From Candidatus Dormiibacterota bacterium (GTDB lineage: Bacteria; Chloroflexota; Dormibacteria; Aeolococcales; Aeolococcaceae): 10,504 nt of DNA. Position 1 is the stretch's first letter; the number at the start of each line of letters is the position of its first letter. The translations under genes were made by a program, and so were the position numbers. The notes under the pieces are model-generated. The model was not told the origin of the DNA. It did not search any database and saw nothing but the letters and a program-made list of their open reading frames with translations. Shown here piece after piece: positions 1-5,450 of this stretch. The stretch is from positions 1 through 10,504 of the forward strand of contig DAIDIX010000043.1 of the NCBI GenBank assembly GCA_027451645.1, read 5' to 3'.

Positions 1-818
1 CCACCGCCCTGATCCACAGAGCAAGCCCAGTAGTTGGATCCACCACCACCACCGCCACCGGAAGCGCCGGCAGTACCCCCGTATCCGTTGCAGGAGCCTC
101 CGCCATTTGTTCCATTTCCGCCATTTGCAGAGGTCTGTCCACCTGTGCCACCCGTTGATGGCCCCTGGCCAGAACCATATCCTCCGTAGGAACCACCACC
201 GCCAGCTGCGATCATGCGGGTACCACTCACCCAAATGCTTGAGCTGCCACCGCCACCACCGCCACCGTTGTTGCCGCCAGCACCAGATCCACCGTCAGGC
301 CACCCTCCTGCTCCACCATTCCCGCCATTGTCTCCATTCCCAGCTCCACCGACATTGATGCCAAGCGTTGCACCAGAGGAGACGGACAGTGTCCCGCTAA
401 TCCTCCCCCCAGCACCATTTCCGCTCCCTGCACCACCTGCTCCGCTCAGAGAAACATTCACTGAAGAGAGTCCGGCTGGGAGTGTGAGGTTTTGTGTCGC
501 GCCTGTGTATCCGTACGTGCACTGCTCGGTATAGTTCCCATAGGTGCCTGTTTGCGAGCATGCAGCAGGAAGAGGGTTGCTGAGAGCAAGTGCCCTGGCA
601 TCAAGGGAAAGCTGGTTGAGCGGCACGCGCTCCTGTGAGGTTACATATCCCGGGGGAAGCTGAAATGTCTGTGGCCCAGTGTGCTGAGGTGAGGGCGCTG
701 GCTTCACAGCAGCTGGATTCACGACAATGTTCGCAAGCGAGGTTGTCACAGCAAAGCTGAGCAGAATGAGCAGCGTGAACTGACGTGCACGGCTCACTGG
801 TACATGCAGTCTACGCAT
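1..818 (-). CDS. Secreted glycine-rich domain protein (N-terminal part, runs off left edge)
   Basis: An open frame of 272 codons runs from an ATG at 818 to the window edge without a stop. Residues 1-30 look like a signal peptide: a basic start (MRRLHVPVSRAR), a hydrophobic core at about 14-28 (FTLLILLSFAVTTSLA), then a polar stretch. Residues 31-85 are Pro- and Gln-rich. Residues 87-125 have two cysteines (C87, C100) and a Gly/Tyr/Thr segment leading into LTLPAGLSSVNVSLSGAGGA. From about 127 the chain is dominated by glycine with Asn, Ser and Ala. The pattern 'LPAG..SVNVSLSGAGG...GRISGTLSVSSGATLGINVGGAG' matches the glycine-rich domain of many exported Gram-positive proteins, a surface or matrix role by family knowledge. 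Further cysteines are C243 and C266. An in-frame TGA lies just upstream of the ATG, so this is the first possible ATG. No good ribosome site is adjacent; a GAGGAG lies about 35 nt upstream. Exact function is unknown. Confidence 0.82.
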   Translation of the reverse strand, partial: MRRLHVPVSRARQFTLLILLSFAVTTSLANIVVNPAAVKPAPSPQHTGPQTFQLPPGYVTSQERVPLNQLSLDARALALSNPLPAACSQTGTYGNYTEQCTYGYTGATQNLTLPAGLSSVNVSLSGAGGAGSGNGAGGRISGTLSVSSGATLGINVGGAGNGDNGGNGGAGGWPDGGSGAGGNNGGGGGGGSSSIWVSGTRMIAAGGGGSYGGYGSGQGPSTGGTGGQTSANGGNGTNGGGSCNGYGGTAGASGGGGGGGSNYWACSVDQGG

Positions 819-849
819 GCATATCGCTCATGGACGGGCTGCCGAACAT
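811..849 (-). CDS. Possible 12-residue leader ORF overlapping the glycine-rich gene start
   Basis: ATG at 849 follows an AGGAG-type site (GAGAGGAGATC then ATG) and reads MFGSPSMSDMHA before TAG at 813-811. Its end overlaps the ATG of the glycine-rich gene (818) in another frame. The only good Shine-Dalgarno sequence in this region therefore serves this short ORF, which would suit translational coupling. It is too short for coding statistics, and the SD-to-ATG spacing of 3 nt is tight. Treat it as a hypothesis. Confidence 0.22.
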   Translation of the reverse strand: MFGSPSMSDMHA

Positions 850-1012
850 GATCTCCTCTCACGGCTACCATCGCACGATCACTGCGACATGAACCGCTTC
901 CCAAAAACAAATCTGTACTGCACCTGCATGACGTGCCTGCGTCATGTAAATTGCACTGTAGCATTTCCAGGCGGAGGGATGCCATGCATGTGCAGGAGCT
1001 GACCCATATGCA
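819..1012. other. Upstream region of the glycine-rich gene, with a 7-bp dyad
   Basis: No convincing gene lies here; the short frames on both strands have no family resemblance. On the minus strand the region is the 5' flank of the glycine-rich gene. It contains a dyad, CATGACG (927-933), six bases, then CGTCATG (940-946), which could be an operator or a small hairpin. I could not place a convincing -35/-10 pair. Confidence 0.45.
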
Positions 1013-1049
1013 CAGAAGGGACAGTCCCCACTGGGGACTGTCCCTTCTG
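1013..1049. terminator. Perfect 18-bp inverted repeat downstream of acs, probable terminator or dispersed palindrome
   Basis: Bases 1013-1030 are the exact reverse complement of 1032-1049, with a single C at 1031; as RNA this is a 17-bp stem with a 3-nt loop. It begins 11 nt after the acs stop codon and lies in the gap before the glycine-rich gene, where a terminator is expected. No T-tract follows on either strand, so it would be a U-less terminator, an mRNA-stabilising hairpin, or a copy of a repeated palindromic element. The core GGGACAGTCCCC / GGGGACTGTCCC resembles palindromes I recall as multicopy in some bacteria, but I cannot count copies from one window. Confidence 0.6.
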
Positions 1050-1059
1050 AAAGCGCAAT

Positions 1060-3054
1060 CTACTCCTCTGTTCCCGGATGCTCCTTGAGATTCTCGTCAA
1101 TCATCTTGACAACTGTCGGATCAAGAAGTGTGGTCACATCACCAAGCTCTCGATGCTCTGCGACATCCCTGAGAAGCCGTCGCATGATCTTGCCGCTCCG
1201 GGTCTTCGGAAGTTCTGGCGTGAGGATGATCTGCCGTGGCTTCGCAATCGGACCAATTGTCGTTGCAACGTGGTTCCGAAGATCTCCAACGAGCTTTCCT
1301 CCATCTTCCTCGGATTTCGCCTGCTCTCCCTTCACTGTGACAAATGCAACGATCGCCTGTCCTGTGATGGGATCCGATGCGCCGACAACAGCTGCCTCGG
1401 CAACTGCTGGATGACCTACGAGTGCATGCTCAATTTCCGTTGTGGAAATGCGATGTCCAGAGATGTTCATGACATCATCCACACGACCGAGAAGCCAGAT
1501 GTCGCCATCCTCATCCCTTTTCGCACCATCGCCAGCGAAGTACATCCCATCAAACCGAGACCAGTAGGTATCCCTATAGCGCTGGGGATCCCCCCAGATG
1601 CCTCGGAGCATTCCTGGCCACGGCTTTCTGATGACAAGATATCCGCCAGCACCGTTCGGGACAGATTCTCCGTGATCATCTACAACATCTGCATCGATTC
1701 CCGGGAATGCACGCATTGCTGCACCAGGCTTTGTCGATGTGATGCCTGGGAGTGGCGAGATCATGATGCCGCCAGTCTCCGTCTGCCACCATGTATCGAC
1801 AATTGGGCAGTTGTCACGGCCGATGTACTTCCTGTACCACATCCACGCTTCCGGGTTGATCGGCTCACCAACAGATCCGAGAAGGCGGAGGGATGAGAGG
1901 TCATGGGCCTCGGGGTACGACTCGCCCCATTTCATGAGTGTCCGTATCGTCGTCGGAGCCGTGTAGAGGATGCTCACCTTGTACTCTTCGACAATCTTCC
2001 ACCACCGGTCCTTGCCACCTGCATCAGGAGTTCCCTCATACATGACTGAGGTTGCTCCATTCACGAGGGGACCATAGACGATATAGCTGTGGCCCGTCAC
2101 CCACCCGATGTCTGCAGCTGTCCAGAAGATGTCACTCTCCGGCTTGAGATCGAAGATGTACCTGTGGGTGGTTGATGTGTGAACGAGATACCCTGCAGTT
2201 GTGTGAAGGATTCCCTTCGGCTTTGCTGTCGTGCCACTCGTATACATGATGTAGAGCGGATGCTCAGCATCAAATGCCTGTGGTTTGTGCGATGTCGACT
2301 GACGATCCACGAGATCATGCCACCACACATCGCGGCCCTCAACCCACTGCACATCACTGCCTGTCCGGCGGACAACAAGGACAGAACGCACATTGGGACA
2401 GGATTCAATCGCTTCATCCACCTGGGGCTTCAGGGGAAGTGCAGTTCCACGCCGGTACTGTCCATCTGCAGTGATGACAACACGTGCATCTGCATCCTGG
2501 ATCCTTCCTGCAAGAGCCTCTGACGAGAACCCGCCAAAAACCACGGAATGGGGAGCACCAATACGGGCACAGGCGAGCATTGCAACAGCTGCCTCGGGAA
2601 TCATTGGCATGTAGATGGCAACCCTGTCTCCAGCCTTCACTCCCAGTTCTTCAAGTGCATTAGCAGCCTGGCTCACCATGCCAAGGAGATCCCGGTACGT
2701 AATGAGTCTCCGTTCTCCCTCTGGCTCACCGACCCAGTAGTACGCAACTTTGTCTCCGCGGCCCTCATCGACATGCCGGTCAATGCAGTTGACTGCAGCA
2801 TTGAGTTTGCCGCCAACAAACCACTTTGCAAAGGGAAGGTCCCACTCGAGGGTGGTGTCCCAATGCCGTTCCCATGTCAGGTGTTCTGCTTCCTTCGCCC
2901 ACCACGCAACAGGATCCACTGCTGCCTCGTCATATATGGCTGGCTGTGCATTCGCATTCCGTGCAAATGCCTCTGAAGGAGAGAAATGCCTGTTTTCATG
3001 CAGCAGTGCTGCGAGCGCCTCACCCTGGATAGAGCCAATGGTATCGTTACTCAT
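1060..3054 (-). CDS. acs: Acetyl-CoA synthetase (AMP-forming)
   Basis: Cytoplasmic enzyme that activates acetate with ATP to acetyl-AMP and then forms acetyl-CoA. The 664-residue length is normal for Acs. Numbered from the chosen ATG, an N-terminal ACAS segment comes first (WERHWDTTLEWD, about 61-72). Next are the ATP-binding P-loop YTSGTTAKPKG (about 271-281), the acyl-pocket and adenine-binding motif DTWWQTETGG (about 420-429), the YFAGDGA...DIWLLGRVDDVMNISGHR hinge region (about 505-536), and the C-terminal PKTRSGKIMRR with catalytic Lys at about 622. That Lys is the acetylation site that switches Acs off in other bacteria. Ala replaces the usual Gly in the P-loop (TTAKPKG), a mild variant. 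A TTG two codons upstream is also in frame, but AGGAGG at 3066-3061 leaves 6 nt to the ATG and none to the TTG. The gene follows satP by 21 nt, so the two are almost surely one acetate operon. Confidence 0.97.
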   Translation of the reverse strand: MSNDTIGSIQGEALAALLHENRHFSPSEAFARNANAQPAIYDEAAVDPVAWWAKEAEHLTWERHWDTTLEWDLPFAKWFVGGKLNAAVNCIDRHVDEGRGDKVAYYWVGEPEGERRLITYRDLLGMVSQAANALEELGVKAGDRVAIYMPMIPEAAVAMLACARIGAPHSVVFGGFSSEALAGRIQDADARVVITADGQYRRGTALPLKPQVDEAIESCPNVRSVLVVRRTGSDVQWVEGRDVWWHDLVDRQSTSHKPQAFDAEHPLYIMYTSGTTAKPKGILHTTAGYLVHTSTTHRYIFDLKPESDIFWTAADIGWVTGHSYIVYGPLVNGATSVMYEGTPDAGGKDRWWKIVEEYKVSILYTAPTTIRTLMKWGESYPEAHDLSSLRLLGSVGEPINPEAWMWYRKYIGRDNCPIVDTWWQTETGGIMISPLPGITSTKPGAAMRAFPGIDADVVDDHGESVPNGAGGYLVIRKPWPGMLRGIWGDPQRYRDTYWSRFDGMYFAGDGAKRDEDGDIWLLGRVDDVMNISGHRISTTEIEHALVGHPAVAEAAVVGASDPITGQAIVAFVTVKGEQAKSEEDGGKLVGDLRNHVATTIGPIAKPRQIILTPELPKTRSGKIMRRLLRDVAEHRELGDVTTLLDPTVVKMIDENLKEHPGTEE

Positions 3055-3060
3055 CTTCAA

Positions 3061-3066
3061 CCTCCT
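3061..3066 (-). promoter_or_regulatory. Ribosome binding site deciding the acs start
   Basis: On the minus strand AGGAGG occupies 3066-3061, followed by six bases (TTGAAG) and ATG at 3054. The in-frame TTG at 3060 would directly abut the SD, so it is not the start. satP has the same hexamer with the same spacing (3702-3697, ATG at 3690). Confidence 0.88.
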
Positions 3067-3075
3067 GTGGGTCTG

Positions 3076-3690
3076 TCAGTGGCTCTGGATCGCCAGTGAG
3101 TGTGTGGGGATCACATCGCGCCCGAAGGTCGCATTCACGACGCCAGCAAAGGAAGCATACCAAGCTGCAATGGCTGTCAGGATACCCAGATATCCTCCGA
3201 TCTGGTTGAAGAGTGTGGATGATGTGCCTGCCCCGATGGTAAGTGCAAGAAAGGTCAGTGCTAGCAGCACGAATACGAGTGCAACTGCAGTCGATACACG
3301 AAATGACGCAATCATCATGTAGCAGGTAAAGATGGTCCAGGAAAGAAGAAATACTGTCACTGCAGCATTCACATCACCTGCATTTCCAATCGATGGTGCA
3401 ACGAACTTCCCAAAGACAAAATACGAAATCCAGAATGCACCATAGGACGTAAATGCAAGTGCGCCAAAGGTATTCTTGCGTACAAATTCCCACATTCCTG
3501 CAGCAAATTGGGCAATTCCTCCATATACAAGAGCAAGGGCAAGGGCTGCTGCAGCAACTCCCTTTGCTCCAGTACCTATCTGGGCATTGGAAATGCTCAG
3601 GACAAATGTCGTCATCGCGAATGCAGCAAGACCAAGTGGAGCTGGATCAGCGACTGCTGGCTGTGCTGTGGATGGACTGTTTGAAGCCAT
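3076..3690 (-). CDS. satP: Acetate/succinate permease, GPR1/FUN34/YaaH (SatP) family
   Basis: A 204-residue membrane protein of the acetate uptake transporter family, which brings acetate (and often succinate) across the inner membrane with protons. The family signature NPAPLGL appears near the N-terminus as DPAPLGL (residues 15-21), followed by FAMTTFVLSISNA in helix 1. The second signature reads YGGIAQFAAGMWEF (56-69), then NTFGALAFTSYGAFW (73-87). Six hydrophobic segments are visible, at about 18-37, 44-65, 76-96, 108-128, 132-154 and 163-185. The start is ATG at 3690 with AGGAGG 6 nt upstream. It is the first gene of a two-gene unit with acs: the permease supplies acetate and the synthetase traps it as acetyl-CoA. 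Asp replaces the usual Asn of the first motif. The promoter probably lies between 3697 and 3780. Confidence 0.93.
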   Translation of the reverse strand: MASNSPSTAQPAVADPAPLGLAAFAMTTFVLSISNAQIGTGAKGVAAAALALALVYGGIAQFAAGMWEFVRKNTFGALAFTSYGAFWISYFVFGKFVAPSIGNAGDVNAAVTVFLLSWTIFTCYMMIASFRVSTAVALVFVLLALTFLALTIGAGTSSTLFNQIGGYLGILTAIAAWYASFAGVVNATFGRDVIPTHSLAIQSH

Positions 3691-3705
3691 GGCACGCCTC
3701 CTTTT

Positions 3706-3726
3706 TCACATGCTCACATGCGTGAG
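3706..3726. repeat. Tandem 8-bp repeat and overlapping dyad upstream of satP
   Basis: TCACATGC occurs twice head-to-tail on the plus strand (3706-3713 and 3714-3721). It overlaps an inverted repeat, CTCAC-ATGC-GTGAG (3713-3726), just upstream of the satP ribosome site. TGTGA half-sites on the minus strand resemble CRP/GlxR-type half-sites, but there is no full TGTGA-N6-TCACA. The elements could be an operator for acetate or carbon control; this is inference from position and symmetry only. Confidence 0.4.
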
Positions 3727-3751
3727 TCAAGGTACAGCACTATTCATCCTC

Positions 3752-3780
3752 ATCGTGTGTCTGTGCATATGAAATGTCAA
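3752..3780 (-). promoter_or_regulatory. Candidate satP-acs promoter
   Basis: On the minus strand a perfect -35 hexamer TTGACA lies at 3780-3775. After a 17-base spacer comes only a weak -10 (CACGAT, 3757-3752). An alternative nearby pair is TGCACA, 17 bases, AATAGT, each matching consensus at four of six positions. Either would give a leader of a few tens of bases before the satP SD. The choice is not settled by sequence alone. Confidence 0.35.
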
Positions 3781-3826
3781 TGAGGAACATAGCTTATCTT
3801 CACAGCACGATGTGTATCGCAGCCTG

Positions 3827-3842
3827 TTCATGCATGCATGAA
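3827..3842. repeat. 16-bp perfect palindrome between the nuclease-like gene and satP
   Basis: TTCATGCATGCATGAA is its own reverse complement. It lies about 45 bases past the stop of the upstream nuclease-like gene and upstream of the putative satP promoter. It could be an operator or part of a terminator region. Further minus-strand structure beside the stop is weak (CTGGA-GCGT-TCCAG followed by CATTTTC). Confidence 0.4.
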
Positions 3843-3885
3843 AATGCTGGAACGCTCCAGATTGCACTCCATCCAGAGGGAAAAG

Positions 3886-5313
3886 CTAGGCGACCTGCTG
3901 CTCTGCTGTCCCGCGCCCGACCTGTACACGCTCAAGGAACTTCGCTACAGCTGCAGGACGATGGAGTGCGGACCGGATGCGACGGCAGAGGCCCTCCGCC
4001 TGCTCCGGCTCACCATGCACTGCATACGTTTTTCCTGCAGGAGCTTTCGCAAGCCAGGAGATGAGTTCCTCTGCATCAGCATGCCCAGAGAATCCCACGT
4101 GCTCAATTCGTGAACGGACAAGAAGTTCCCTGCCATCGAGCATGAGGCGCTTTGCTCCACCTGCGAGTGCCCTGCCAGGTGTTCCCTCACCCTGATAGCC
4201 GACAAGAATGACTGTGTTGTTCGGATCGTCAAGCCGTCCTGCAAGATGTCCTACGACTGGACCACCAGATGCCATGCCCGAGCTTGCAACAATGATGACA
4301 CCCCTCTTCTTCGCAAGGTCCATTCTGTCTTCCCACGACCGCACTTCATGAAGCTGTCCCACGGGGTTGAAGGGATCTGCATTTCCCTGCAGGGGACGGA
4401 GCGATGGATCCTTCTCTGCAATTGCAGCCCTATAGAGGTCCAGGACGGAAAGGGACATTCTGCCATCCACGTACACTGGCGTTGGAGGAAGAGTGCCGTT
4501 CTTCATGAGCTCGCCAATCTGTCGCAGGACGACTTCCGTGCGGTCAACGGCAAATGCAGGAATGATGACTGTTCCGCCACGATGGATGGTTTCCTTGATA
4601 GCGTTCACGAATTTCGCAATTGCGACATCATCCGGCTCATGGTGATTGTCACCGTACGTTGACTCCACGATCATTGCATCTGCAGGAGGTGGAGCCTCAG
4701 CAGGAAGAAGTATCTGGTGACCTGCCTTGCCAAGATCGCCAGACACCACGATGCGCTTTCCCGATTCCGTGAGATTGAGCTCGACAGATGCAGATCCCAG
4801 GATGTGTCCTGCATTGCGGAGCGTTGCACGAATGCCGGGCACGACCTCGAACTCCTTGTCCATTGGGACATCCTGAAGATGGAATATGGCTTGTGCAGCA
4901 TCAGTGCTCGTATAGAGTGGAGCACGTGTTACCTGGACATTCCGCTGCTTCTCCCTGCCCTTCCTGCCCTTTCGTGGACGTGACTCCATCTCCTGAATCT
5001 TCGCAGAATCGAGAAGGATTATCTCCGCAATCTTGTTTGTCCACTTCGTTCCGTATACCTTGCCCGTGAATCCATCACGGACAAGCTTCGGAAGATACCC
5101 CACATGGTCAAGGTGGCCATGGGTGAGCACGATTGCATCTATTTCGGAAGGCGGAATGGGAAACGGCTCGTAGTTCCGCTCCTTGAGCTCCTTGTCTCCC
5201 TGGAACATTCCGGCATCGACGAGAATCTTTGCACTGCCCGTATCGATGAGATACCGGCTTCCCGTGACAGATCCTGCTGCCCCGAGAAATTGGATTGTCG
5301 GTTCTGATGCCAC
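3886..5313 (-). CDS. Metallo-beta-lactamase/beta-CASP RNA-metabolism hydrolase (YSH1/CPSF73-like, COG1236 type)
   Basis: A 475-residue cytoplasmic metal-dependent hydrolase of the beta-CASP group, whose members cut or trim RNA. Motif 1 region: D33 in ILVDAGMFQG. Motif 2: THGHLDH with H65, H67, D69, H70. Motif 3: GHILGS with H170. Motif 4: SGDLG with D193. The beta-CASP insertion begins at ESTYGD (217-222), with IPAFAVDRTEVVLRQI and ASSGMASGGPV following. The C-terminal RMMBL region carries GFSGHAD (H411) and VHGE (H433). All metal ligands are present, so it should be active. A basic segment SRPRKGRKGREKQR (111-124) could contact RNA. I chose GTG at 5313, because the N-terminus then starts directly at beta-strand 1 (TIQFLGAAGSVTGS) and a GGAGGGGGAG site precedes it. 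An ATG 18 codons upstream would translate that site. There is no RNase J C-terminal domain, so it is not RNase J. Substrate is unknown. Confidence 0.9.
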   Translation of the reverse strand: MASEPTIQFLGAAGSVTGSRYLIDTGSAKILVDAGMFQGDKELKERNYEPFPIPPSEIDAIVLTHGHLDHVGYLPKLVRDGFTGKVYGTKWTNKIAEIILLDSAKIQEMESRPRKGRKGREKQRNVQVTRAPLYTSTDAAQAIFHLQDVPMDKEFEVVPGIRATLRNAGHILGSASVELNLTESGKRIVVSGDLGKAGHQILLPAEAPPPADAMIVESTYGDNHHEPDDVAIAKFVNAIKETIHRGGTVIIPAFAVDRTEVVLRQIGELMKNGTLPPTPVYVDGRMSLSVLDLYRAAIAEKDPSLRPLQGNADPFNPVGQLHEVRSWEDRMDLAKKRGVIIVASSGMASGGPVVGHLAGRLDDPNNTVILVGYQGEGTPGRALAGGAKRLMLDGRELLVRSRIEHVGFSGHADAEELISWLAKAPAGKTYAVHGEPEQAEGLCRRIRSALHRPAAVAKFLERVQVGRGTAEQQVA

Positions 5314-5316
5314 TTG

Positions 5317-5328
5317 CTCTCCCCCTCC
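5317..5328 (-). promoter_or_regulatory. Purine-rich ribosome site deciding the start of the beta-CASP gene
   Basis: The minus strand reads GGAGGGGGAGAG here, followed by CAA and GTG at 5313. Placing the site upstream of GTG rather than inside the reading frame favours the shorter, 475-residue protein. Confidence 0.65.
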
Positions 5329-5430
5329 AAACAGCACTGAATTGGCATGACCGTGAAGCGAGCACAATCATGCACTACCAGTGTAGAAAATGGCACCCGG
5401 ACCCCACAGGGACAATGAAGCGCTCCATGC

Positions 5431-5450
5431 GGGTGAATGGTAAGTCACCC
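5431..5450. terminator. Weak hairpin overlapping the pepN stop codon
   Basis: GGGTGA (5431-5436) and TCACCC (5445-5450) pair across eight bases, and the pepN stop (5447-5445) lies in one arm. With a bulge the stem can extend by one more base pair. There is no T-tract. It is a modest candidate for transcript end formation behind pepN. Confidence 0.35.

Noticed and set aside
107..534. Plus-strand Pro/His-rich frames opposite the glycine-rich gene
   Set aside because: Glycine codons (GGN) read backwards give Pro, Ala and His runs. The minus-strand frame has a signal peptide and a family-like glycine-rich domain, so these are shadows.
794..985. 63-codon minus-strand frame upstream of the glycine-rich gene
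   Set aside because: It is Cys- and Arg-rich, overlaps the start of the glycine-rich gene in another frame, lacks a ribosome site and has no family resemblance.
1078..1896. Plus-strand open frame of 272 codons antisense to acs
   Set aside because: It lies wholly inside acs on the opposite strand, is rich in Cys, Arg and His, shows no family motif and has no ribosome site. It is a shadow of the acs codons.
3055..3060. TTG start for acs
   Set aside because: It directly abuts AGGAGG with no spacing; the ATG two codons later has ideal 6-nt spacing.
5314..5367. ATG start 18 codons upstream for the beta-CASP protein
   Set aside because: The extra residues are encoded by the purine-rich ribosome site itself, and the conserved first strand begins right after GTG 5313.
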